Source of the DNA: Lachnospiraceae bacterium
GTDB taxonomy: Bacteria; Bacillota; Clostridia; Lachnospirales; Lachnospiraceae
Assembly (NCBI GenBank): GCA_017463255.1
Contig: JAFTPP010000025.1
Span: forward strand, 1-64,000
DNA length: 64,000 nucleotides
Reading direction: 5' to 3'
Made by a program: the position numbers and the translations under genes. Positions 25,846 to 34,753 of the stretch are shown here, piece by piece (position 1 is the stretch's first letter; the number at the start of each line of letters is the position of its first letter). The notes under the pieces are model-generated. The model was not told the DNA's origin, did not search any database, and was given only the letters and a program-made list of their open reading frames with translations.

Positions 25846-27024
25846 ATGCTGATTCAAAACGGGTTTATTGTGGACGGTATTAACCGTCAGGTAATGCGGG
25901 GGAATGTTTTCATCCAAAAAAATAAAATCAAAGCAATTAATTATAGTCAGGGAAATGACGGTTTTGATGATGTGATTGATGCTACGGATTGCTATGTTAT
26001 TCCGGGCTTAATTGATACACATTTCCACGGATGTGTGGGATACGATTTTTGCGATGCTAATAAAGCAGCGTATCGGAAGATGGAAGAATATCAGTTACAG
26101 AACGGTATTACATCAATATTGCCGGCGACTACGACTTTGGCAAAAGAACGTCTTATTGATATTTGTAAAGAAGCAGCAGAGTACCATCGTGAATCAGATT
26201 GCTTTTTGGGATTGCATTTGGAAGGTCCGTTTTTGGCATCGGATAAGAAGGGAGCACAGAATGGGGAGTATCTGTGTGAGCCGGATGTAAACTTATTAAC
26301 CAAGCTACAGTTAATCAGTGACGGATTAATTCGGATTATAACTATGGCACCTGAACTTGCAGGAGCTGTAGATTGTATAGAAAAATATCATAATAGGGCA
26401 AGAGAATTATTTGGCAAAGGAAACGAACCCCGGGTTCAGTTTTCTATTGGACATACAATGGCAGACTATGATACTGCAGTAGGTGCCATAAAAAAAGGAA
26501 TGGGACATATTACTCATTTATATAACGGAATGCCTTCGTTTTCTCACCGTAGTCCCAGTGTAGTGGGTGCGGCTATGGACGAAGGGGCAATGGTGGAACT
26601 TATTGCGGATGGAGTACATGTACATGATAGTGTAATCCGGTCCACATTCCGTATGTTTGGGGAAGGAAGAGTTATTTTAGTCAGCGACAGTATGATGGCA
26701 ACAGGTATGTCGGATGGGGATTATTCCCTTGGCGGATTGCCTGTTAAAGTAGAAGGGCGATATGCTACTCTGGAAAACGGAACGCTGGCCGGAAGTGTAA
26801 CGAATTTATTTGCATGTTTAAAAAATACGGTACAAAGCGGGGTATTGTTACCGGTAGCAGTCAGAGCGGCAACTTATAATGCAGCTGAAGTGCTTAGAAT
26901 GGAAAATGTGATTGGAAGTATTGAGACCGGCAAACAGGCAGATATACTGGTTGTTGAAAAGGCCGGAGAAGGTATGTTGGGGGAAATCCGTCATGTTATC
27001 AAAAATGGGGTTAAGGTATATTAA
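25846..27024 (+). CDS. nagA: N-acetylglucosamine-6-phosphate deacetylase
   Basis: NagA removes acetate from GlcNAc-6-phosphate, giving glucosamine-6-phosphate for glycolysis or cell-wall recycling. The amidohydrolase fold is shown by DTHFHGCVGYDF (the HxH-type metal site), LGLHLEGPFL, the metal His in FSIGHTMADYD and THLYNGM, and the catalytic Asp in LVSDSMMATGM. The length, 392 residues from ATG 25846, is normal. That start is preceded by GATGGGAGGTATATT; an upstream ATG at 25822 is less likely. The hybrid kinase gene begins inside its last 32 nt in another frame. No nagB is visible in the window. Confidence 0.95.
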   Translation: MLIQNGFIVDGINRQVMRGNVFIQKNKIKAINYSQGNDGFDDVIDATDCYVIPGLIDTHFHGCVGYDFCDANKAAYRKMEEYQLQNGITSILPATTTLAKERLIDICKEAAEYHRESDCFLGLHLEGPFLASDKKGAQNGEYLCEPDVNLLTKLQLISDGLIRIITMAPELAGAVDCIEKYHNRARELFGKGNEPRVQFSIGHTMADYDTAVGAIKKGMGHITHLYNGMPSFSHRSPSVVGAAMDEGAMVELIADGVHVHDSVIRSTFRMFGEGRVILVSDSMMATGMSDGDYSLGGLPVKVEGRYATLENGTLAGSVTNLFACLKNTVQSGVLLPVAVRAATYNAAEVLRMENVIGSIETGKQADILVVEKAGEGMLGEIRHVIKNGVKVY

Positions 27025-29878
27025 AAGATTATTTTTCTTTGTTGGAATAGTGCTTTTCTTAAAGAACTGTTCCCATGAAGTTTTTGCTGAAAGTGAAAAA
27101 AAGCAGATAGTTAAAATCGGCTATATTGATTACGATGGCTTCATTCAACAGAATGAAGACGGAAGTTATTCGGGATATGGCGCGGAGTATTTGGAAAGGA
27201 TTGCTGCCTATACAGATTGGGAATATGAATATTACTATGATACATGGGATAATCATATGAACAATCTGAAGGATGGGACAGTGGATTTTATTTGTCATGC
27301 CCAAATAACGGAGGAGCGTTTAAAGGAGTATCTTTTTTCAAAGTATGCGGTAGGGCAGGAACAGGGTATTTTATATGTGGCAGCAGATGATTATCGTTAT
27401 TATTATAATGACTATGCGCATTTTGATGGGATGACGATTGCTGCTATGGAGAGTAGTTACCAGGCAGAATTATTCAAAGAATATGCTGCAGAAAAAGATT
27501 TTTCTGTAACTTACCGGTATTGTAACACCAGAGAAGAGTGTTTTGATGCCCTGGACAGGGGAGAAGTGGATGGTGTGGTTATCGGTTGTTTTGCTTTGGA
27601 ACCGGGTTATCGGATTGTGTCCCAATTTGACTCCCAGCCATATTATTTTATGTCGGGTAAGCAGAATGAGCAGCTTGTGAAAGAAATGGATGCTGCCTTA
27701 GGTGAGATTCTTGCCTATAATCCGAATATTAATGATGAATTGTATAAGCAGTATTATGGAGGAATTGTTTCTGCGGACTTGATGTTAACCCGCGAAGAAG
27801 TGGAATATATTACCGGTGCGGAGTCTATTACCATTGGAATTATGCCAAATCATCATCCATATAGTGATGAGGATTCTAATGGTAATGCTTTTGGTATTGT
27901 TGTAGATATTATGAAACTGGTTGAAGAAATCAGTGGATTGCAGTTTCAGTATGATTTGCTGGATGTTGGAATGACCGGTACGGAATACTTAAATGAAAAC
28001 CCGGACGCATTGCTTGCAGGTATTGATGTGGAAAACCCTGCATACGCAGGGAAAGACTATATATTATCAGGACGCTTTTATGGCGGAGAGATGACTCTGG
28101 CAGGAAAAAGTGGTGTCAGCTATGATTTTGGGGACCAGGATAAGACTTATGTTGTAGCCTATATGCAGAATAATACTTCTGTGGAAAACTATGTAAAAAA
28201 GAATTATCCTCAGTTTACCTTGTTAAAATGCACGACGGTGAAAGATGGATTGAGTAAGGTGCTAAGCGGTAAAGCAGATTTTTATGCAGATAGTGTCAAT
28301 TCGCTTACTCCAATGCTTCAAGATCCTCATTACGAAGATATTGCAGTATTACCCATGGTACTGATGCAGGAAAATCTGGGGGTGTGTGCTCATTACAGTA
28401 AAGAGAATGTGCTGCTTATGAGCATTATAGATAAGTGTATTGCTACAATTACCAGAGAACAGATTACCCAGTTTGTTATTAATCATAGCGTAATCCACGG
28501 ATACGAGATGAGTTTTTGGGATTTGTTGTATAAATTCCGTTATCCCATGTTTTTAATTGTCCTATTGATTTTAGCATGTATCGGATTGCTTTTGGCGCAT
28601 GGTGAACAAAAGAAAAGAGCTTATTTGGAAATAGAACATAAAAATCAGTTGTTAGCAGATGCAGTATCTCAGGCAGAATACGCCAGTCAGGCTAAGAGCC
28701 GGTTTCTTGCCAATGTAAGTCATGAAATCAGAACCCCTATGAATGCCATAGTAGGTCTTACGGAAATAGCAAAGAGACAGAAGAACGAGCCTACGCAGAT
28801 AGCAGAGTATTTAGAAAAAATAGATATTTCATCCAAGGTGTTGCTCGGTATTATTAATGATGTGTTAGATATGTCTGCCATTGAAAATAATAAGATGAAA
28901 TTATCCAAGGTTCCCTTTGATTTACGATACATTACCCGGTTTTTAGACACCATTTACTCTATTCAGAGTAAAGAAAAGGGCGTAAGTTTTCAGTTGGAAG
29001 AAACAGAATTGGGAGATACTTGCTTTTTAGGTGATGGGGTACGCTTGAGCCAGATTTTGATGAATTTGATTTCTAACGCATGGAAATTTACCCATGCCGG
29101 AGGAAAGATTACGGTTTGTGTGAAAGAGGAAGCTAGAGCGAATGGTAAAGTGAATCTTAGCTTTGTTGTAGAGGATACCGGAGAGGGAATGACGGAAGAA
29201 ATGAAGTCCCGCCTGTTCCAGCCCTTTGAGCAGGAAAGCGCTCAGACAGCGTATATGTACGGAGGTAGCGGACTTGGTTTGTCCATCAGTAAGAACCTTG
29301 TGGATATGATGGAGGGAACCATTGAATGTGAATCTACAAAGGGCGTGGGAACCAGATTTATTGTGAAGTTAACCCTTGAGGAGGCATCTGAAAGCCAGAG
29401 AGAAATGCTTAAAAAGGGTGGCGGTGCCATAAGCATGAATGCAGAAATGACATCAGGAAAACAGGCAATCAGCTATGATTTTGGAGGAAGAAGAATTCTG
29501 GTAGCAGAGGATAATCTGATTAACGCCCAGATTATGCGTGAGCTCTTGCGTATGGTAAATATAGTGGCCGATGTTGCAAAGGATGGAGAAAAGGCAGTCC
29601 AATTATTTGAGAATGCCCCCCAAGGTACATACAGCATGATTTTTATGGATGTTCAGATGCCTGTGATGGATGGAATGGAAGCAACCAAAAGAATCAGAAA
29701 GAGTACTCATCCGGACGGAGCGGGAATTCCTATTTATGCCATGACTGCTAATGCTTTTAAGGATGATGTGGAAGCGGTGCTTGCAGCGGGAATGAATGGT
29801 CATTTGGCGAAGCCGATTAATACCCAGCTTTTGTATTCTACTATTTATGAAGTGGTGAAAAAAATAGAAGTATGCTAG
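26993..29878 (+). CDS. BvgS-like hybrid sensor histidine kinase with two extracellular binding domains
   Basis: About 961 residues: an N-terminal signal or anchor helix (LFFFVGIVLFL), then two family 3 solute-binding domains outside the cell (~37-263, starting VKIGYIDYDGF, and ~280-515, starting SITIGIMPNHHPYS), a membrane helix (~520-541), HisKA with the phosphorylated His near 577 (FLANVSHEIRTPMNAIVGL), HATPase_c with N-box ISNAWKF and G-boxes (DTGEGMTEEM, GGSGLGLSISKNL), and a receiver domain (ILVAEDNLINAQIMRELL) with Asp near 884 in FMDVQMPVMDGMEA. I start at ATG 26993, preceded by GGGGGAAATCCGTC. It overlaps the end of nagA, so the two are translationally linked. The ligand is unknown; amino sugars or amino acids are guesses. 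Confidence 0.92.
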   Translation: MLSKMGLRYIKRLFFFVGIVLFLKNCSHEVFAESEKKQIVKIGYIDYDGFIQQNEDGSYSGYGAEYLERIAAYTDWEYEYYYDTWDNHMNNLKDGTVDFICHAQITEERLKEYLFSKYAVGQEQGILYVAADDYRYYYNDYAHFDGMTIAAMESSYQAELFKEYAAEKDFSVTYRYCNTREECFDALDRGEVDGVVIGCFALEPGYRIVSQFDSQPYYFMSGKQNEQLVKEMDAALGEILAYNPNINDELYKQYYGGIVSADLMLTREEVEYITGAESITIGIMPNHHPYSDEDSNGNAFGIVVDIMKLVEEISGLQFQYDLLDVGMTGTEYLNENPDALLAGIDVENPAYAGKDYILSGRFYGGEMTLAGKSGVSYDFGDQDKTYVVAYMQNNTSVENYVKKNYPQFTLLKCTTVKDGLSKVLSGKADFYADSVNSLTPMLQDPHYEDIAVLPMVLMQENLGVCAHYSKENVLLMSIIDKCIATITREQITQFVINHSVIHGYEMSFWDLLYKFRYPMFLIVLLILACIGLLLAHGEQKKRAYLEIEHKNQLLADAVSQAEYASQAKSRFLANVSHEIRTPMNAIVGLTEIAKRQKNEPTQIAEYLEKIDISSKVLLGIINDVLDMSAIENNKMKLSKVPFDLRYITRFLDTIYSIQSKEKGVSFQLEETELGDTCFLGDGVRLSQILMNLISNAWKFTHAGGKITVCVKEEARANGKVNLSFVVEDTGEGMTEEMKSRLFQPFEQESAQTAYMYGGSGLGLSISKNLVDMMEGTIECESTKGVGTRFIVKLTLEEASESQREMLKKGGGAISMNAEMTSGKQAISYDFGGRRILVAEDNLINAQIMRELLRMVNIVADVAKDGEKAVQLFENAPQGTYSMIFMDVQMPVMDGMEATKRIRKSTHPDGAGIPIYAMTANAFKDDVEAVLAAGMNGHLAKPINTQLLYSTIYEVVKKIEVC

Positions 29879-29885
29879 AGAAAAG

Positions 29886-29918
29886 AAAACAGGCTATCAA
29901 AGTCTGTTTTCTTTTTTT
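29886..29918 (+). terminator. Intrinsic terminator after the hybrid kinase
   Basis: AAAACAG (29886-29892) pairs with CTGTTTT (29904-29910); a seven-T run follows at 29912-29918. Confidence 0.85.
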
Positions 29919-29929
29919 AAAAAAAAGTG

Positions 29930-29969
29930 TTGCAAATAAATATAATTGTGATATCATAATGATATCACA
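29930..29969 (+). promoter_or_regulatory. SPFH operon promoter overlapped by a perfect 23-nt palindrome
   Basis: A TTGCAA -35 (29930-29935) is followed by a -10-like TATCAT or CATAAT at about 29952-29960. A perfect palindrome covers 29947-29969: 11-nt arms TGTGATATCAT and ATGATATCACA around a central A. A symmetric site over the -10 is the classic layout for repression. The RHH protein encoded at 31064 is a natural candidate for binding it. Confidence 0.6.
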
Positions 29970-30018
29970 CAAGAGCGTGATAAAAAGTGTTAAGTGGGAA
30001 AGAAAGAGGTAAGAAGAA

Positions 30019-31059
30019 ATGATTGAAAAAGAATTAAAAGCAAAAAAAGGTATGCCCATGTTGTTGTTATTCTTAGTATTGTACATAGCAGCAATCGGAT
30101 TGACAGTGTTTGGAGGTATTTCCATTGACGCTGCATGGAGGTCAAACGAGGATGCTAAGTTGGTATTAAGTATTGTGTTGGTAGTTATTTGCGGTATTTG
30201 GATTTGCATCGGTTGGCTTCCGCTTTTTGGATTAAAGATTTTAAAACCCCAGGAAGCATTGGTACTTACTTTATTTGGTAAGTACATTGGTACATTAAGA
30301 ACGGAAGGTTTCTATTATGTGAATCCCTTTGTATCGGCAGTGAATCCTGCGGCGAAGACTTCTTTACGTCAGAGTGGAGAAACGGAAGCAGAGACTAAAA
30401 TCGGAAATGCAGCTTTAGGATTAAGTCTCTCGGCAGAGTCATTCAGCAAAAAAATATCCTTAAAAGCCATGACTCTTAATAACAGTAAGCAAAAGATTAA
30501 CGACTGTCTGGGTAATCCTATAGAAATCGGAATTGCAGTTATCTGGCATGTGGAAGATACGGCAAAAGCGGTATTTAATGTTGATAATTATAAAGAATTC
30601 TTATCACTTCAGTGTGACGCTGCATTGAGAAATATTGTACGTCTTTATCCTTATGATGTGGCGCAAAATATAGACACGACAGGGGATGGGCAACCGGATG
30701 AAGGATCATTAAGAGGTTCCAGCGAGGTTGTGGCAGAACGTATCCGTAAGGAGATTCAGGATAGAGTAGGAAATGCAGGACTTATCGTAGATGAAGCCCG
30801 TATTACACATCTTGCATATGCTCCGGAAATTGCAGCTGCAATGTTACAGCGCCAGCAAGCGTCTGCTGTTGTGGATGCACGTAAACTCATTGTTGACGGT
30901 GCAGTTGGAATGGTAGAGATGGCCCTTGAGAAATTGAATGAAAAAGAGCTTGTGAATCTGGATGAAGAACGTAAAGCGGCAATGGTGTCCAATCTGTTAG
31001 TAGTTCTTTGCGGAAATAAGGATGCACAGCCAATTGTAAATTCAGGAAGTTTATATTAA
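30019..31059 (+). CDS. SPFH (stomatin/prohibitin/flotillin)-domain membrane protein
   Basis: The 346-residue protein has two N-terminal membrane helices (~16-36 and ~52-75: [19 protein letters not shown] and [20 protein letters not shown]) and then an SPFH domain: [56 protein letters not shown] and the C-terminal [30 protein letters not shown] proteins form oligomeric scaffolds in membranes and often control proteases or membrane microdomains. The start is preceded by AAAGAGGTAAGAAGAA. A ribbon-helix-helix gene begins 4 nt after its stop, so the two are co-expressed. No NfeD or FtsH gene is adjacent. Confidence 0.92.
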   Translation: MIEKELKAKKGMPMLLLFLVLYIAAIGLTVFGGISIDAAWRSNEDAKLVLSIVLVVICGIWICIGWLPLFGLKILKPQEALVLTLFGKYIGTLRTEGFYYVNPFVSAVNPAAKTSLRQSGETEAETKIGNAALGLSLSAESFSKKISLKAMTLNNSKQKINDCLGNPIEIGIAVIWHVEDTAKAVFNVDNYKEFLSLQCDAALRNIVRLYPYDVAQNIDTTGDGQPDEGSLRGSSEVVAERIRKEIQDRVGNAGLIVDEARITHLAYAPEIAAAMLQRQQASAVVDARKLIVDGAVGMVEMALEKLNEKELVNLDEERKAAMVSNLLVVLCGNKDAQPIVNSGSLY

Positions 31060-31063
31060 TAGT

Positions 31064-31267
31064 ATGGCAGAAAAAGAAGAAAAGAAACAGGTTCCCTTAA
31101 GATTATCTCCGAAACTATATGCCCAACTTGCCGCGTGGGCAGAAGATGATTTTAGGTCTATTAACGGACAGATTGAATACCTTCTGACAGAATGTGTGAA
31201 ACAGCGAAAGAAGGATGGGAAATATGTGTCTGAAACCATTGATGAGGGAATAGAACTGGATATTTGA
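31064..31267 (+). CDS. Arc-like ribbon-helix-helix DNA-binding protein
   Basis: A 67-residue protein with a basic, Lys- and Glu-rich head and the ribbon-helix-helix pattern [20 protein letters not shown] followed by a second helix with [11 protein letters not shown]. The N-terminal beta-strand (VPLRL) is the part that would touch DNA. It has weak initiation signals of its own and begins 4 nt after the SPFH stop. RHH proteins are small dimeric regulators or antitoxins, but no toxin is next to it. The palindrome at 29947-29969 is a likely target, giving an autoregulated operon. Confidence 0.85.
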   Translation: MAEKEEKKQVPLRLSPKLYAQLAAWAEDDFRSINGQIEYLLTECVKQRKKDGKYVSETIDEGIELDI

Positions 31268-31289
31268 TTGATGTACAAAAAGATAAGTG

Positions 31290-31319
31290 GGTGTCGGGGG
31301 AATCCTGACACTCATTTTT
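31290..31319 (+). terminator. Intrinsic terminator after the RHH gene
   Basis: GTGTCGGG (31291-31298) pairs with CCTGACAC (31304-31311) including one wobble; CATTTTTG follows. Confidence 0.8.
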
Positions 31320-31448
31320 GCTTGTTAAAGCAGAAATTGTATGCAATTCACATCTAATTTTTCCTATTTTCACATTTTGTCTCTTTGGTTATGATAATAG
31401 TACCTCGATGCAAAGAAGGAATTTTCGGGGAGAAAAGGAGAATAAAAC

Positions 31449-33326
31449 GTGAAAAAGTTTAGAATGCGTTTATTGAGCATGCTTGTGATGATTGTTCTTG
31501 TATTCAGTGTTGTGGCTTGTGGAAAAGATGATGCTGCAGCTGATAAACCGGGCACAGAACAGGATGCAACAAACACAGGTGACAATGCACAGGATACAGC
31601 GGGGGATGACGTAAACGAGAATCAGTCTACAGAAAAGATTGAACATCTTTCTAAGAATGGTATTACTACATATGACCATGGTGTGGTAAGAAAAGACTTA
31701 ACAGCTCTTGAAGTAACCAAGTTAATGGGTAATGGTATTAACCTGGGTAATACTATGGAAGCTTACGGAAGAAGTGAATACGGCGTTGGTGCTGATGTAT
31801 CTTCTTACGAAACCTTCTGGGGACAGCCTATTACTACACAGGAAATGATTACTTCCATGAAGGAAGCAGGATTTACAGCTCTTCGTATTCCGATAGCATG
31901 GACCAATGCTATGAATTTTGAAAGCGGAGATTATACAATCGGCGAAGATTACTTAAACCGTGTAGAAGAGATTATTAACTATGCTTTAAATGAAGATATG
32001 TATGTAATCATCAACGACCACTGGGATGGCGGATGGTGGGGAATGTTTGGTTCCGCATCAGAGGAAACACGTAATGCAGCTATGGAGCTTTACACATCTA
32101 TGTGGAAGCAGATTGCAGAACGCTACGCTGAATACTCAGATTACTTAATTTTCGAGTCAGCTAACGAAGAATTGGGTAACAGATTAAATGATACTGATAT
32201 CGCAAAGGATTCAGGTACACTTGATAAAGATCAGTGTTATGAAACATTACATAAGATTAATCAGGCATTTGTTGATACAGTAAGAGGTACAGGCGGAAAC
32301 AACGCTTACCGTTTCCTTCTTATTGCAGGTTCAGATACCAATATTAACGACACATGTGATAACAGATACATTATGCCTACAGATACTGTAGAAGATAAGT
32401 TGCTCGTTTCTGTTCATTACTATGATCCTTCAGGATACTGTATGCAGACAGCACTTGCAAGCTGGGGTAATGAAGACCAGTATGATGAAATGAACAACAT
32501 GCTCAGAAAAATGTCTATGTTTACAGCACAGGGATATGGTGTAGTTATCGGTGAATATGGCGCATTCCCACAGGATGGTAAATTAAAAGAAGGCGCTATG
32601 GAATATTATACCAACTTCTTAGCAAACTGTGACCAGTACAATTTCGTTCCAATGCTTTGGGATACCAATAACTTATTTAAGAAAGACGGAACAGGATTCT
32701 GGGATGAAGAGTTAGCCCAGTTATATCTTGATCATAGCTATGCAGCTCAGGCTGATATTTCAGATGCTGATTTAGTAGCAGCTTCTAAAGCAACAAAAGA
32801 AGACTTAAAAGCTCATGCAACAGGTGCTTATTCATTACCTGAAGATGAATGTATGGCTTGGATTATGTATACAAGTGGTGACTGGGGAATCCAGCACAGT
32901 GTAGGTGATATCTATGATCCTACACAGAGTTCTGTGGGTGTTGTAGCAACAGACGTACCGATTACAGGTGCAGGAACTTATACTGTAGCACTTGACTTTA
33001 CAGGTACAGGAGCAGGTTATGCCAACGGATTAACTTTCTCAGCTATCGGTATTGATAACGGTGAAGCAAACTTCCCGGGATATTATATTGATATTACAAA
33101 GATTGTAATTAATGGTCAGGAAGTTAATATGACTGCAAAAGCGTTTACAACTTCTGATGATCAGAGCTGTACACGTGTAAATCTTTACAACGCATGGGTA
33201 ACTAAAGTGCCGGATTCAGCACGTTGTTTGGATGGTGACGTTAGTGCAGTAAGCCCATGTATTATCGACGTTAACGTAGGTAATGTGGAAACTCTTGAAG
33301 TAACCTTTGACTATGTTGCACCATAA
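31449..33326 (+). CDS. Secreted GH5 glucanase lipoprotein with C-terminal carbohydrate-binding-like domain
   Basis: A cell-surface endoglucanase-type enzyme of 625 residues. The signal peptide ends in lipobox SVVAC with lipidated C24. After a low-complexity Asp/Thr/Asn linker (~25-60) comes a GH5 TIM barrel: GINLGNTMEA, FTALRIPIAWTNA, IINDHWDGGWWG, general acid E240 in FESANEELG, SVHYYDPSG, and nucleophile E369 in VIGEYGAF. The C-terminal ~150 residues form a beta-rich module (AWIMYTSGDWGIQHSVGD) that resembles a carbohydrate-binding domain, possibly CBM65-like. A TTCACA ... GATAAT pair at 31369-31398 is a weak promoter candidate. Likely substrates are beta-1,4-glucans or mixed-linkage glucans. 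A terminator follows. Confidence 0.93.
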   Translation: MKKFRMRLLSMLVMIVLVFSVVACGKDDAAADKPGTEQDATNTGDNAQDTAGDDVNENQSTEKIEHLSKNGITTYDHGVVRKDLTALEVTKLMGNGINLGNTMEAYGRSEYGVGADVSSYETFWGQPITTQEMITSMKEAGFTALRIPIAWTNAMNFESGDYTIGEDYLNRVEEIINYALNEDMYVIINDHWDGGWWGMFGSASEETRNAAMELYTSMWKQIAERYAEYSDYLIFESANEELGNRLNDTDIAKDSGTLDKDQCYETLHKINQAFVDTVRGTGGNNAYRFLLIAGSDTNINDTCDNRYIMPTDTVEDKLLVSVHYYDPSGYCMQTALASWGNEDQYDEMNNMLRKMSMFTAQGYGVVIGEYGAFPQDGKLKEGAMEYYTNFLANCDQYNFVPMLWDTNNLFKKDGTGFWDEELAQLYLDHSYAAQADISDADLVAASKATKEDLKAHATGAYSLPEDECMAWIMYTSGDWGIQHSVGDIYDPTQSSVGVVATDVPITGAGTYTVALDFTGTGAGYANGLTFSAIGIDNGEANFPGYYIDITKIVINGQEVNMTAKAFTTSDDQSCTRVNLYNAWVTKVPDSARCLDGDVSAVSPCIIDVNVGNVETLEVTFDYVAP

Positions 33327-33345
33327 TTAAGAAATAAGTTTTATG

Positions 33346-33380
33346 ATAAGCGGTTGTCACTGTGGCAGCCGCTTATTTTT
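33346..33380 (+). terminator. Intrinsic terminator after the GH5 gene
   Basis: ATAAGCGGTTGTCA (33346-33359) pairs with TGGCAGCCGCTTAT (33363-33376), with wobble pairs and a tiny loop; TTTTTG follows. Confidence 0.9.
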
Positions 33381-33457
33381 GTGCGTGACCATGGGAATTG
33401 CGTATGATATACTAAAAAGGTAATGGGGATTACAATACTTATGAGGGAGCGCCTATA

Positions 33458-34753
33458 ATGAAACAACCGAAATCTTTTGATTTTAAAAAGAAGCCTATAA
33501 AACCCACTTTTATTATGAGTCTTGCCAAGCATATTATCTCTTTTCCGGATTTAAAGAAAAGGGGTTTCACCTATGAAAAAATTGGTATGGATGAATTGAA
33601 GCCACCGTATTTATTATTGGTGAACCATTCTTCCATGGTTGACTTTAATATCATGCTTAAGTTAACCCATCCGTATCCGGTGAATAATGTAATGACGTTA
33701 GAGGGTTTTCATGACTATACAACACCTTTGATGAGAAGCCTTGGTGTGCTTGGGAAGAGAAAGTTTATTCAGGACACAAACCTGATTAAAAATATCCGTT
33801 ATTGCTTAAAGGAGCTAAAGAGTATTTTTGTCTTATTTCCTGAGGCCAGATATTCCCTTGACGGAACCACTTCTTTTTTACCGGAATCCCTTGGAAAGCT
33901 TTGTAAGATGATGAAGGTTCCGGTGGCAGTAATTAATATTAAGGGTAATTTTGTCAGCCGCCCCCAGTGGAACAAGATAAATAAGAAAAAACGTGTACAT
34001 GCCACCATGACACAGATTATCACGAAAGAAGAAGCAGAGAGCTTAAGCGCTGATGAGATGAATGCAAGAATTGAAAATGCATTTAGGTATGATGATTATG
34101 CCTGGCAAAAAGAGCAGGGGCTTGTTATTGATCATCCGGAGCGGGCAAAAGGTTTACATTGTATTTTGTATCAATGTCCTCGTTGTAAAACAGAGTTTAA
34201 GATGAATTCGGGCGGAACAGAATTATGGTGTGAGGAATGTGAAGCAAAATGGCATTTAAGTGATTTGGGAGAATTACAGTTATTAAAACCGGAGCAGACC
34301 GAACTTAACTTTACCCATGTTCCGGATTGGTTTGCATGGGAAAGAGCCAATGTACGAAAAGAAATAGAAGAAGGAACATACGCTTTTGAGGATGAAGTGC
34401 GGCTTTTCACCCTGCCCAATGCATGGGGATTTAAGAAGCAGCCTAATGCTACATTAAGACAGGATGTTACGGGAACATATATTACCGGAACAGCGTACGG
34501 TCAGGAGTTTAAGCTGCATAAATCGCCGGCAGAGCTTGAAAGTATGCATATTGAGTATGATTACAAAGGGCACGGGGATTGCGTGGATATTTCTACGGAA
34601 AATGATAGTTTCTGGTGTTATCCGGTGCATGTTAAGAATGTTATCAGCAAATTATCCATTGCAACGGAGGAATTATATCTGTTTGCAAAAAGAGAACGGG
34701 AAAAAGGAAAGAGCCTTTTAAAACAGGCTATGAAAGAAGTAGATGAAGATTGA
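33458..34753 (+). CDS. Phospholipid acyltransferase (PlsC-like) fused to a zinc-ribbon domain
   Basis: The first ~215 residues match 1-acyl-glycerol-3-phosphate acyltransferases: the catalytic H-x4-D is in LLVNHSSMVDFNI, and the acceptor-binding FPEAR block is in LFPEARYSLDG. A zinc ribbon CPRCKTEFKMNSGGTELWCEEC follows (~residues 242-263), then a ~165-residue domain without a recognised family (LHKSPAELESMHIEYDYKGHGD). The enzyme should make phosphatidic acid or a related lipid. The site GAGGGAGCGCC precedes the ATG. It overlaps the next HD gene by 11 nt. The zinc-ribbon extension is unusual for the family and may bind a partner or nucleic acid. Confidence 0.85.
   Translation: MKQPKSFDFKKKPIKPTFIMSLAKHIISFPDLKKRGFTYEKIGMDELKPPYLLLVNHSSMVDFNIMLKLTHPYPVNNVMTLEGFHDYTTPLMRSLGVLGKRKFIQDTNLIKNIRYCLKELKSIFVLFPEARYSLDGTTSFLPESLGKLCKMMKVPVAVINIKGNFVSRPQWNKINKKKRVHATMTQIITKEEAESLSADEMNARIENAFRYDDYAWQKEQGLVIDHPERAKGLHCILYQCPRCKTEFKMNSGGTELWCEECEAKWHLSDLGELQLLKPEQTELNFTHVPDWFAWERANVRKEIEEGTYAFEDEVRLFTLPNAWGFKKQPNATLRQDVTGTYITGTAYGQEFKLHKSPAELESMHIEYDYKGHGDCVDISTENDSFWCYPVHVKNVISKLSIATEELYLFAKREREKGKSLLKQAMKEVDED

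Noticed and set aside
29841-30287. 148-codon minus-strand frame over the SPFH start
   Set aside because: Antisense to the SPFH gene, covers its promoter and the upstream terminator, no domain seen.
31064-31267. Antitoxin of a toxin-antitoxin pair
   Set aside because: The RHH protein is paired with an SPFH membrane protein; no small toxin frame with a ribosome site is adjacent.
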